A DNA stretch of 62,007 nt from Hamadaea sp. (GTDB lineage: Bacteria; Actinomycetota; Actinomycetes; Mycobacteriales; Micromonosporaceae): contig NZ_JABFVK010000024.1 in NCBI RefSeq assembly GCF_013362815.1, positions 1 to 62,007 of the forward strand, given 5' to 3'. Each line of letters starts with the position of its first letter. Positions within the stretch are counted from its first letter, which is position 1. The notes beneath the pieces are model-generated. The model was not told the DNA's origin, did no database searches, and saw nothing but the letters and a program-made list of their open reading frames with translations. Shown here in pieces: positions 51,518-60,187 of the stretch. The translations under genes and the position numbers were made by a program.

Positions 51518-52498
51518 GTCCGTCGGCCGGCCGAGGAAGCGCCCGACGTCGGCCGCCTCGGCGGTCAGCTCGTATTGTCGCTTGTGGACGGTGTCGTCGA
51601 ACGCCTCGACCTCGAGCCGATCCTTCGCGATCCGCCACCGGCCGACGACGCGTCCGTCCACCACCACCGCCGGGTGGAGCACTCCGCCGCCCGCTTGGAT
51701 GCGGTGGGCGTACGCCGGATCGAGCATCAGCGACCGATCGCGATAACCCAGCAGATACGTGTCGTACGCCCCGAGCAGCCTCGTCCCGCTCCCCTCTTCG
51801 CGTTCGTAGGCCGCGGCTTGGAAGGGCTCGCGGACTGCCCCGATCGGCAGTCCGGACCAGGTCGCGAAGTCCTCGGTAGTCGCCGGGCCGAACGCCCGCT
51901 GGTAGCGCCGAGCCAATTCGGCCAGCGGATCCGTCGGCTGTTTCCCAGCCGGTGCCCACTCGTCGAGTAGGACGTACCCCGGCTCGTCCTTGTCCAGATC
52001 CGGCCCTCGGCAGATCAGCCCCCGGCCGGCCGCGTACGCCATGAGGTGTGGAACGGCCTGTCCGCGAAGATCGAGCCCAAGCTCACGCACGATCTCGGCG
52101 CGGCTGAGCGCCCGCCCACGCAGGATGCCGGGCAGCTTCGCCAGCGCCTTGTCGCACGTCTTGTCGTCGAGGCCTAGCTGATCTCGGCGTCCCTTGGTCG
52201 CAGCTACGTTCCTGGCCCCGAAGATGCTCAGCATCCACCGCACGTCCACGGCCGGCACGAGGTGCAGCGTTCCCCGCATCAGCCACGTCCGGGCCACTTC
52301 CCCAGGCTCGCTGCATTCTTCGCGTACGCCGTCGGCGGTGAGGTCCCGCGTCCGAGCGCGCACGGCCAGCCGCATCGCGGCGGTGTCCTGCGCCTGCAGC
52401 CCGGCCAGCCGCCCGGCCACCTCGACGACGGTCGGGCCGGCGGGGTCGGCCAGCCCCTGGGCGGCGTACCGGCGTCGCAGGACCTCGTCGTCGCGCAT
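51488..52498 (-). CDS. Winged-helix DNA-binding protein, AlkZ/YcaQ-like (HTH_42)
   Basis: A 336-residue protein with the GLQAQDTAAMRLAVRAR segment near 33-49; the QAQ word matches the QxQ catalytic motif of AlkZ-type DNA glycosylases. Further family marks are TWLMRGTLHLVP (about 71-82), LLGAYDTYLLGYRDR and HPAVVVDGRVVGRWR. May unhook or excise alkylated bases, or be a non-catalytic relative. The last residues RITVTQPS are encoded by a GATC-capped inverted repeat. ATG at 52496-52498. Divergent from the ABC genes. Confidence 0.88.
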   Translation of the reverse strand: MRDDEVLRRRYAAQGLADPAGPTVVEVAGRLAGLQAQDTAAMRLAVRARTRDLTADGVREECSEPGEVARTWLMRGTLHLVPAVDVRWMLSIFGARNVAATKGRRDQLGLDDKTCDKALAKLPGILRGRALSRAEIVRELGLDLRGQAVPHLMAYAAGRGLICRGPDLDKDEPGYVLLDEWAPAGKQPTDPLAELARRYQRAFGPATTEDFATWSGLPIGAVREPFQAAAYEREEGSGTRLLGAYDTYLLGYRDRSLMLDPAYAHRIQAGGGVLHPAVVVDGRVVGRWRIAKDRLEVEAFDDTVHKRQYELTAEAADVGRFLGRPTDLRITVTQPS

Positions 52499-52597
52499 CC
52501 GCCCAGCCTACGGCCGGGCGTACGACTTGAGGCGTACGCCGGATGCAGTCTTGAAGGGGACGCGTCACGGCCATGCCAGGCAATAGCGTCGGCGACC

Positions 52598-53317
52598 ATG
52601 ACATTGTCTGTAACCGAACTGACCAAGGTCTACGGCGAGGGCGACACCGCTGTGCGCGCGCTCGACGGCGTCAGCGTCACCTTCGCTCAGGGCCGATTCA
52701 CCGCGATCATGGGACCGTCCGGGTCGGGGAAGTCGACGCTGATGCACTGCGCGGCCGGGTTGGATACGGTGACGAGCGGTTCGGTGCGGCTGCACGACGA
52801 CGAGTTGACCCAGCTCCGCGACGTCGCGCTGACCCGGCTGCGGCGCACGCGCATCGGCTTCGTCTTCCAGTCGTTCAACCTGCTGCCGACCTTGACGGCG
52901 AAGCAGAACATCCTGCTGCCGCTGGAGTTGGCCGGGACCAAACCCGATCCGGCCTGGATGTCGACGGTGATCAACACGCTCGGGCTGGCCGACCGGCTCG
53001 GGCACCTGCCGAGCCAGCTCTCCGGCGGCCAGCAGCAGCGGGTGGCGTGCGCGCGGGCGTTGCTGCCCCGGCCGGACGTCATCTTCGCCGACGAACCGAC
53101 CGGCAACCTCGACTCGAAGACCGGGCACGAGGTGCTGGACTTCCTGCGGCGCAGCGTACGCGAACTCGGGCAGACGATCGTGATGGTGACGCACGACCCC
53201 AACGCCGCCTCGTACGCCGACCGGGTGGTGCTGCTGGCCGACGGGCGGATCGTCGACGACATCGAGGACCCGACCGCCGACGCGGTGCTGGGCCGGCTGC
53301 GGCTGCTGGGGGCTTGA
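52598..53317 (+). CDS. ABC transporter ATPase, LolD/MacB type
   Basis: A 239-residue nucleotide-binding subunit: Walker A GPSGSGKST (39-47), FVFQSFNLLPTLT Q-loop (88-100), LSGGQQQRV (141-149), Walker B VIFADEP (161-167) and MVTHDP H-loop. Drives the FtsX-like permease whose ATG follows its stop by one base. ATG at 52598 was taken because homology begins there. Second exporter of this class in the window. Confidence 0.95.
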   Translation: MTLSVTELTKVYGEGDTAVRALDGVSVTFAQGRFTAIMGPSGSGKSTLMHCAAGLDTVTSGSVRLHDDELTQLRDVALTRLRRTRIGFVFQSFNLLPTLTAKQNILLPLELAGTKPDPAWMSTVINTLGLADRLGHLPSQLSGGQQQRVACARALLPRPDVIFADEPTGNLDSKTGHEVLDFLRRSVRELGQTIVMVTHDPNAASYADRVVLLADGRIVDDIEDPTADAVLGRLRLLGA

Positions 53318-53318
53318 G

Positions 53319-55775
53319 ATGTGGCGCGTAATTGTGGCTTCGCTGACCAAGCATGCCCGGCGTCTGGTCGCCACGACGCTGGCCGTGGTGCTGGGGGTGG
53401 GCTTCACCGCCGGGACGCTGATCTTCGGCGACACCGCTCAGGCGGGGTTCGACGAGACGTTCGCGCGTACGGCGAAGAACGTGGACGTCGTGGTGCTCGC
53501 CGGTGAGAAGCCGCTCCCCAGTGAGCAGCTGTCCGCAGTGTCCGCTGTGGACGGAGTCGAGCACGCCGAGGGCCGGATGGCGGTCTCGTTGCCGATGCTC
53601 GGCTCGACGGGCAAACCGCTGGTGAACAACGGCCGAGCCGGGTACGCCGTCTCCGTCGCCGCCGACGAACGCCTGCGCGGCTTCGACCTCGACGGCCGAG
53701 TGCCCGGAGTGGGCGAGGCGCTGCTGGACACGGAGACCGCCGCCCACGAGCACCTGTCGATCGGGCAGACGATCCAGGTGCTGGACAAGGCCGGGACGAA
53801 GCAGGCGTACGCGATCTCGGGGCTCGTCGACTTCGGGGTGTCGAAGGCCTATTCCGGGCTCAGCGTCGTCGGGCTGCCGTCGGCGGAGATCACCCGGCTC
53901 ACCGGGGAGACCGGGTTCGACGAGATCGTCGTGCGGGCCCGGCCAGGGGTCGATCCCGCCGAACTCAAGCAGCGGATAAAGGCGGTCACGGGGGCGAGCG
54001 TAAAGACCGGCGACGAGCGCCGGACCGACCTGGCCAACGACGCGACCTCGGTCGCGACGCAGTTCACCTTCATCCTGCTCGTCTTCGGGGCCATCTCACT
54101 CGTCGTCGCGGTCTTCGTCATCTACAACACGTTCGCCATCCTCCTGGCTCAACGCGTACGCGAGACCGCCCTCCTGCGCTGCGTCGGCGCGACGCGACGG
54201 CAGATCTTCGGGGCGACCCTGCTCGAATCGGCCGCGGTCGGGCTCGTCGGCGGGGCGTTGGGCGTACTCGCCGGAATCGGGGTCAGCTATGGCTTGCCGT
54301 TGCTGCTCAACGGTGCGCTGCATGCCGGAGTGCCCGAGCACTCCGTGGTGCTGCGGCCGATGCCCGTCCTCATCGGACTGACGATCGGGTTGGTGGCGAC
54401 GGTAGTGGCGGCCGCGATCCCGGCGCTGCGGGCGACGCGGACGAAACCGCTCGCCGCATTGCGGGACCTGCCCGGCGCGGTCACGGCCAGCCGCCGGTCG
54501 AAGATCATCCGAGGCGTCGTCGCGCTGCTCATCGCGGCGATCGGGGTGCTGATCACGCGTCAAGGTGGTCAGACCGAGGATTCCGAGACCGCCACGTTCA
54601 TCGTGGTGGGCGGCGGCGTCGTGGTCTTCCTCGGCGTACTGGTCGCCTCGCCGCTGTTCATCGGGCGGCTCACCGCGCTGGTCGGGTTGCCCGCCAGCCG
54701 CCTCGCCGGGCCGCCCGGGCGGGTGGCGGTCGCCAACGCGCGGCGCAATCCCGGGCGCGCAGCGGTCACGACCGCCTCCCTCATGATCGGCGTCGGGCTC
54801 ATGGCCATGTTCAGCATGCTGCTCGGCAGCATCAAGGAGACCGCGCGGGAACAGCTGGCCAGTCACTACCCGGCCGATTACGTCATCTCAGCGGTACGCG
54901 ACGGGAAGACCGGCGAGCACGGCCCGATCCCGACGGCGTACACCGATCAGCTGAGGCAGCACCAGGAACTCGCCGTGGTGGCAGTGGTCCGGGGTGCCCA
55001 AGTACGCGTCGACGGCAAGATGTTGCAGCTGGGTGCCATCGACCGTCCCGAACTGCTGCCGCAGCTGCCGGCCGGGCTCGCCGACGGCACGATCATCGTC
55101 GACGACAAGCAACCCGATCCGCAGCTGACGACGTTGCGTACGGCGGCCTCCGGCGACACCACGATTCCCGGCGCGGGTCGCTTCGACGGCCTCGTGACGT
55201 GGAATCAGCTGGCGAAACTGGCCGGCCCGGGCGATGGCACCCTCGTCCTTGTGAAGGCGGCCGATGGCGTCGGCCCCGTCGACTCGCGAGCGATCATCGA
55301 CCGCCTCAGTTCGGCGTACCCGTTGATGGAAGTCAATAGTGTCGCGGACCTGTCGAGTGGCCTGGAGAGTGCGGTGAACGGCCTGATCGGGCTGTTCGCG
55401 GGCCTGTTGGGGACCGCGGTGCTGATCGCGCTGTTCGGCATCGCGAACACGCTGTCGCTGTCGGTGATCGAGCGGACGCGCGAGTCCGCGACGTTGCGCG
55501 CGCTGGGGCTGACCCGCGGACAGCTGCGCGGCATGCTGCTGGCGGAGGCGCTGCTCATGGGCGTGGTCGGCGCGGTCGTCGGCATCGTCTTCGGCCTGGT
55601 GTACGCCCCGCTCGTGCTGGTGGCGGCGCTCCGCGACGTGCATCCGATCATCGTGACGCCCTGGGGCTGGCTGGCCGGGCTGCTGCTGTTGGCCGCGGTG
55701 GCGAGCTGTCTCGCCGCCGTTCTGCCGGCTCGGCGGGCCGGGCGGGGGTCGATCGTGGCGGCGATGGCCGACTAG
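53319..55775 (+). CDS. ABC permease with duplicated FtsX domains
   Basis: An 818-residue permease. Helix 1 near 18-38, a first extracytoplasmic domain (about 40-250), three helices with FtsX domain 1 (about 250-390), two more helices, a second extracytoplasmic domain (about 500-680) and FtsX domain 2 (about 690-818; ERTRESATLRALGLTRGQLRGMLLAEALL). This tandem form is typical of actinomycete lipid/peptide exporters. It converges on a two-component system, which might respond to the same stress. Confidence 0.94.
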   Translation: MWRVIVASLTKHARRLVATTLAVVLGVGFTAGTLIFGDTAQAGFDETFARTAKNVDVVVLAGEKPLPSEQLSAVSAVDGVEHAEGRMAVSLPMLGSTGKPLVNNGRAGYAVSVAADERLRGFDLDGRVPGVGEALLDTETAAHEHLSIGQTIQVLDKAGTKQAYAISGLVDFGVSKAYSGLSVVGLPSAEITRLTGETGFDEIVVRARPGVDPAELKQRIKAVTGASVKTGDERRTDLANDATSVATQFTFILLVFGAISLVVAVFVIYNTFAILLAQRVRETALLRCVGATRRQIFGATLLESAAVGLVGGALGVLAGIGVSYGLPLLLNGALHAGVPEHSVVLRPMPVLIGLTIGLVATVVAAAIPALRATRTKPLAALRDLPGAVTASRRSKIIRGVVALLIAAIGVLITRQGGQTEDSETATFIVVGGGVVVFLGVLVASPLFIGRLTALVGLPASRLAGPPGRVAVANARRNPGRAAVTTASLMIGVGLMAMFSMLLGSIKETAREQLASHYPADYVISAVRDGKTGEHGPIPTAYTDQLRQHQELAVVAVVRGAQVRVDGKMLQLGAIDRPELLPQLPAGLADGTIIVDDKQPDPQLTTLRTAASGDTTIPGAGRFDGLVTWNQLAKLAGPGDGTLVLVKAADGVGPVDSRAIIDRLSSAYPLMEVNSVADLSSGLESAVNGLIGLFAGLLGTAVLIALFGIANTLSLSVIERTRESATLRALGLTRGQLRGMLLAEALLMGVVGAVVGIVFGLVYAPLVLVAALRDVHPIIVTPWGWLAGLLLLAAVASCLAAVLPARRAGRGSIVAAMAD

Positions 55776-55790
55776 CCCTCGTTGCCGGCC

Positions 55791-55840
55791 CGTTGGGGCG
55801 CTGCCTGTCCGTTGGGGCGCTGCCTGTCCGTTGGGGCGCT
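55791..55840. repeat. 19-base tandem repeat, 2.6 copies
   Basis: CGTTGGGGCGCTGCCTGTC occurs at 55791-55809 and 55810-55828, then its first 12 bases at 55829-55840, where it runs into the left arm of the inverted repeat. Mirrors the tandem repeat attached to the palindrome at 31565. Confidence 0.95.
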
Positions 55841-55900
55841 GGATCAGGGTTCTGGGGCGAATCATGGCGCAAGATTCGACCCAGAACCCTGATCCAGCGC
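55836..55900. repeat. GATC-capped inverted repeat, class B (locus 10)
   Basis: Arms 55836-55863 and 55873-55900, 28 bases with one mismatch, loop 9. The right half is nearly identical to 15462-15490. Located between convergent genes. Confidence 0.93.
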
Positions 55901-55915
55901 CATCGCACCGGAAGA

Positions 55916-56581
55916 TCATGAGCCGGCCCGCACCAGCCCGGTCTCATAAGCGAAAACGACGATCTGTACGCGATCGCGCAACCCGAGCTTGGTCAGCACT
56001 CGCCCGACGTGCGTCTTCACGGTCGCCTCGGCGACCACCAGCTTCGCGGCGATCTCGGCGTTCGAGAGGCCCTGCGCGACCAGCAGCACGACCTCGCGTT
56101 CGCGATCGGTGAGCGCCGCCAGCCGAGGTTCGGCGGTCGAGACGACGAAGCGCCCGGCGAAGTGGTCGAGCAGTTTGCGAGTCACGCGCGGGGCGACCAC
56201 CGCGTCACCGGCTGCGACGGCGCGAATCGCGCCGAGCAGATCCTCCGGCGGGGCGTTCTTGAGCAGGAAACCACTCGCGCCTGCTTGAAGTGCGGCGAAC
56301 GCGTCCTCGTCGGTGTCGAACGTCGTCAGGACCAGCACCTTCGGCCCGTCCGGCTGCTCGGCGAGCTGCTGAGTGGCGCTCACCCCGTCGAGGACCGGCA
56401 TCCGGATGTCCATGACGACGACGTCCACCGGCTGGCCCCGGCGGGCGAATTCGCGTACCTGGGAGACGGCGGCGGCACCGTCCCCGGCCGATCCGGCTAC
56501 TTCGATGTCCGGCTGCGACGACAAGATCATCTCCAGCCCCGTACGCACCAACGGCTGGTCGTCGACGATGAGCACTCTCAC
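55916..56581 (-). CDS. NarL/FixJ-type response regulator
   Basis: A 221-residue regulator: receiver domain with Asp58 in VVVMDIRMPVLDG, switch Thr in VLVLTTFDTD and Lys in LLKNAPPEDL; LuxR HTH at about 152-215 (LTDREREVVLLVAQGLSNAEI, ATVKTHVGRVLTKLGLRDR). GTG at 56581 overlaps the kinase stop (GTGA). Target genes not shown; the convergent ABC exporter is a candidate. Confidence 0.95.
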   Translation of the reverse strand: MRVLIVDDQPLVRTGLEMILSSQPDIEVAGSAGDGAAAVSQVREFARRGQPVDVVVMDIRMPVLDGVSATQQLAEQPDGPKVLVLTTFDTDEDAFAALQAGASGFLLKNAPPEDLLGAIRAVAAGDAVVAPRVTRKLLDHFAGRFVVSTAEPRLAALTDREREVVLLVAQGLSNAEIAAKLVVAEATVKTHVGRVLTKLGLRDRVQIVVFAYETGLVRAGS

Positions 56582-57714
56582 GCGGCCACCGCCTCGGGCA
56601 GCGGCAGGCAGGCGCGGACTTCCCAGCCCCCGGCCAGCCGTGGCCCGGCGTGCAGCGAGCCGCCGTGCACAGAAACCCGTTCCCGCATCCCGGTCAGACC
56701 GTGGCCGTCGACACAGGGCCCCCCGCGTCCGTTGTCGGTGAGGTGCACGACGATCTCGTCGCCGTCCCGGCGCAGGTCCAGGTCCACCTGGGCATCCGGT
56801 CCGGCATGCCGCATGACGTTGGTCAAACCCTCCTGCACGATCCGGTAGACGGCGAGTTCGAGGGCGGGCGAGTCGACCGCGCCGACCGTGTTCTCCACGC
56901 GTACGGTCAATCCGGCCGAGCGCGCCCCGGCGACCAGCGGGTCCAGCTCGGCGAGCGTGATCCGGCGACGACTCTGCGGCGAATCCGCGCTGCCCCGCAG
57001 CACCCCCACCAGCCGCCGCATGTCCTCCAGCGCGGCGCGCCCGGTCTCCGCCACCGTCGCCATGGCCTGCCGGGACTTCTCCGGATCGGCGTCGAGCGCG
57101 TACCGGCCGCCGTCGGCCTGCACGACCATCACCGCGAGGCTGTGCGCGACCACGTCGTGCAGCTCACGAGCGATGACCGCGCGCTCGTCGGCCACCGCGA
57201 TCCGGGCCAGGTGCGCGCGTTCCCGTTCCAAGCTCGCCGCGCGTTCCTCCAGGCCCGCGACATAGATGGCCCGTTGTCTCACCGTGTACGCCATGAGCCA
57301 GACGCCGCCGCAGATCCCGACGTAGAAAAGCGTCATCTGCCACCAGCTGTCGGCGTCGGCGTGCCGAGCGACTTCGATGACGATCCCGATCGCGACGACG
57401 AATCCGGAGATCAGGCCACCGCGCAGGGTCTTGGAGTACTTGACCGCGCTGTACATCCCGATGAGCACGGCGAGGTCGTAGGGGAGTGGATCATGCGCCC
57501 TGCTCCAGAACACGACCTGCGCCAAGGCCATGGCGGCGATCACGCCCATGCTCCAGAGCGGCCGATGACGCCGGACCAGCAGCGCGACCGCCATCACCAG
57601 GCCGAGCCAGGTGAGCGCCGGGGAGGTCTGCCGGAGGAAGATCGGCAGAGTGGCCAGGCAGGCGACGCCCGCCGAGACGAGCACGTCGAACGCCAGGGAC
57701 CTCGGGTTACGCAT
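56578..57714 (-). CDS. HisKA_3 sensor histidine kinase
   Basis: A 378-residue kinase with about six N-terminal hydrophobic segments (1-150), a short coiled coil (EERAASLERERAHLARI), phospho-acceptor His186 in ELHDVVAHSL and a HATPase domain (QEGLTNVMRHAG, LTDNGRGG, GHGLTGMRERV). DesK/NarX-like, partner of the downstream response regulator. ATG at 57712-57714. No extracellular sensor loop of size, so it may sense membrane state. Confidence 0.94.
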   Translation of the reverse strand: MRNPRSLAFDVLVSAGVACLATLPIFLRQTSPALTWLGLVMAVALLVRRHRPLWSMGVIAAMALAQVVFWSRAHDPLPYDLAVLIGMYSAVKYSKTLRGGLISGFVVAIGIVIEVARHADADSWWQMTLFYVGICGGVWLMAYTVRQRAIYVAGLEERAASLERERAHLARIAVADERAVIARELHDVVAHSLAVMVVQADGGRYALDADPEKSRQAMATVAETGRAALEDMRRLVGVLRGSADSPQSRRRITLAELDPLVAGARSAGLTVRVENTVGAVDSPALELAVYRIVQEGLTNVMRHAGPDAQVDLDLRRDGDEIVVHLTDNGRGGPCVDGHGLTGMRERVSVHGGSLHAGPRLAGGWEVRACLPLPEAVAA

Positions 57715-57772
57715 GCCTGCCAGGGTATCCGGCCGGTCGGCGCCGCCGGGTTCGTCGTCGGCGCGGCCGCCG

Positions 57773-57886
57773 CCCCATGATCGTCGGCTGCCGACATTCT
57801 TGGCGCTTCCGGCCTCCATGATCGTCGGAAGCCGACATTCGTGGGCGTTTAAGTGCACTGATCGTCGGCTTCCGACGATCATGGGG
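57773..57886. repeat. GATC-capped composite inverted repeat, class D (locus 11)
   Basis: CCCCATGATCGTCGG (57773-57787) pairs perfectly with 57872-57886. Between them a second direct copy CATGATCGTCGG begins at 57817, and the right end is itself a hairpin GATCGTCGG-CTT-CCGACGATC (57860-57880). It lies in the 341-base gap (57715-58055) between divergent genes, unlike the other loci, so it is upstream of both. The rest of the gap must hold both promoters; no gene was seen in it. Confidence 0.85.
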
Positions 57887-58055
57887 CGGACGCCGCAGCC
57901 GCCCCAACCGGGGAACAGGGGTCGATGAGGTGTCGCGGCCGGCCCGTCGAGACGTATGCTTCGGCTTGTTACCGCACTTGTCGCATGAAGAATGCCGTCC
58001 ACAGTGTCGTCCACAGTGGCGTGACGGGACGGCCCGCCCGCGAAGGCGAGGGGGA

Positions 58056-60176
58056 ATGGAGCCCGACGGCCTCGGACGGTTCGCCCGGCGCTGGTCGGAG
58101 GCGCTCGGCGCGACCTGCGACGAGCCGCCGCCGGACCTGGCCGATGTGCTGGAACGGCTGACCCGAGACCTCGCGGGCGCGCTGCGGGACGACACCGTGG
58201 AGGCGCGGGCCGAAGAAGCCGCCGCCACCCTCGTCGGTCTGGATTTCCACACCCCCGCCGCGGTACGCCGGACGATCGAGGTCTTCGCCGACGGCTTCCT
58301 CGACGAGATCCGGGGCGAACCTGGTGCCGAGGACGAGATCAAGCTGCGGGCCCGGCTCGGGCAGCTCCTCGGCGGGCTCTCCGCCGGCTTCGCTCAGGCG
58401 TTGCGCGTACGCACCCGGACCGAGCAAGAGGCCGTGCAGCGGGCCGCCCTCCGCGCAGTACGCCTGGCCGAGCACGACCGGCGCGTCGTGGAGGCCCGGT
58501 TTCGAGCCGTCTTCGCCGACGCCGCAGTCGGCATCGCCATGGTCGACCTGAGTGGCCGGCTGATCGAGGTCAACACGGCGTTCGCCCGGATGCTCGGCTT
58601 CGTGCCGGAAGACATCCGGGGCCGGACCGTCGGCGAGATCATCGGCGACAGCGGGCACGGCCCGACCTCCAGCCGTTATCTGGATCTGCTCAGCGGCGGC
58701 CGGGATCACTTCCGCACCGAGACGATCCGCGTACGCCCCGACGGCAGCCGACTCGTGCTGGACCTGTCGATGTCGATGGTGCGGGACGACGACGGCGCGC
58801 CCGGTTTCCTGATCGGGGTCACCGTCGACATCACCGAGCGGCGACGGCTGCAGGACCAGCTCTGGCACGAGTCCCGGCACGACGCGCTGACCGGGCTGCC
58901 CAACCGGACCCTGTTCGCCGAGCGGCTGGCCGAACGGCTCGCCGAACCGGCCTGCGGCCGACTGGGTCTGTCCTTTCTGGACCTCGACGGCTTCAAGGAC
59001 GTCAACGACAGCCTCGGGCACGCCGTCGGCGATCAACTCCTCGTGGCGGTCGCCCGGCGGCTGGAGGCGGCGGTCGCGTACGGGGATCGGCTGGTGGCCC
59101 GGCTGGGCGGCGACGAGTTCGTGGTGCTCGACGACGACTGCGTGGGCGAGGCCGCCGTGGTCGGACCGGCCGAGGCCATCCTCGCGGCGCTGCGTGAGCC
59201 GTTCCACGTCGGTGGCCGGGAACTCACCATCACGGCGAGCATCGGAGTGGTCGACTCCCGGGCGGTCGGCGCCGATCCGCAGGCGTTGATGCGAGCCGCC
59301 GACATCACGCTCTATCGGGCCAAGGCCGAAGGCAAGAGCCGGTTGGCCCGCTACGACCCGAGAGACAGCGCCCGCCAGATCACTCAGCACACCTTGGCGA
59401 CGGCCCTGCCCGGTGCGCTGACCCGGCAGGAGTTCTTCTGCGACTACCAGCCGATCGTCGGGCTCGCCGACGGGCGGCTACGCGGCGTCGAGGCGCTGAT
59501 CCGCTGGCGGCATCCGCAACTCGGCATCGTGGGCCCGAACCAGTTCATCCCGGTCGCCGAGGAGACTGGGCACATCGCGGCGGTCGGCCGCTGGGTGCTC
59601 GCCGCCGCCTGCCGCCAGGCCGGCGAGTGGGCCGCCGCCAATCCGACGCTGACCTGCTACATCAGCGTCAACGTGGCAGTCGGGCAGCTGCGCCGGCCCG
59701 GGTTGGCCGACGACGTGATGCAGGTGCTCACCGAGGGCGGCATCCCACCCGAACGGCTCCAGCTCGAACTGACCGAGTCGGCCGTCCTCGGCGATGACCG
59801 CGGCCCGGCCGACGAACTGCAGCGGCTCGCCGACACCGGCGTACGCCTCGCGATCGACGACTTCGGGACCGGGTACGCCAATCTCGCATACCTGACGAGA
59901 CTGCCCGTACGCCAAGTGAAGCTCGCCGGCGAATTCCTCAAGCCGCTGCGTACGGGGCACAGCGTCGACCCGAAGCACGATCGGCTGCTCTCCGCCGTCA
60001 TCGCGCTCGCCCACGACCTCGGGCTGAGCGTCACCGCCGAAGGCGTCGAGCACCAGGCCCAGGCGGATCGGCTACGCGACCTCGGCTGCGACGCGGCCCA
60101 GGGCTGGTTGTTCGGCCAGCCCGGCCCGGCCGAGGAAGTGGGGCGGCTCATCGCACGTCAGAACCGCCCCACCTGA
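58056..60176 (+). CDS. PAS-GGDEF-EAL cyclic-di-GMP protein
   Basis: A 706-residue soluble protein. N-terminal helical region (about 1-140), PAS domain (about 145-265: FRAVFADAAVGIAMVDLSGRL, VDITERRRLQDQL), GGDEF (about 275-435, RLGGDEFVVL) and EAL (about 450-700: GVEALIRW, ELTESAVL, DDFGTGYAN, AEGVEH). The GGDEF domain lacks an RxxD I-site at the usual place. In the EAL domain the usual KxD of LKIDxxFV reads VKLAGEF, so the Asp is replaced, and phosphodiesterase activity is uncertain. ATG at 58056 has GAGGGGGA close by. Ends convergently in a palindrome-rich gap. Confidence 0.92.
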   Translation: MEPDGLGRFARRWSEALGATCDEPPPDLADVLERLTRDLAGALRDDTVEARAEEAAATLVGLDFHTPAAVRRTIEVFADGFLDEIRGEPGAEDEIKLRARLGQLLGGLSAGFAQALRVRTRTEQEAVQRAALRAVRLAEHDRRVVEARFRAVFADAAVGIAMVDLSGRLIEVNTAFARMLGFVPEDIRGRTVGEIIGDSGHGPTSSRYLDLLSGGRDHFRTETIRVRPDGSRLVLDLSMSMVRDDDGAPGFLIGVTVDITERRRLQDQLWHESRHDALTGLPNRTLFAERLAERLAEPACGRLGLSFLDLDGFKDVNDSLGHAVGDQLLVAVARRLEAAVAYGDRLVARLGGDEFVVLDDDCVGEAAVVGPAEAILAALREPFHVGGRELTITASIGVVDSRAVGADPQALMRAADITLYRAKAEGKSRLARYDPRDSARQITQHTLATALPGALTRQEFFCDYQPIVGLADGRLRGVEALIRWRHPQLGIVGPNQFIPVAEETGHIAAVGRWVLAAACRQAGEWAAANPTLTCYISVNVAVGQLRRPGLADDVMQVLTEGGIPPERLQLELTESAVLGDDRGPADELQRLADTGVRLAIDDFGTGYANLAYLTRLPVRQVKLAGEFLKPLRTGHSVDPKHDRLLSAVIALAHDLGLSVTAEGVEHQAQADRLRDLGCDAAQGWLFGQPGPAEEVGRLIARQNRPT

Positions 60177-60187
60177 CCCGGTTCGCC

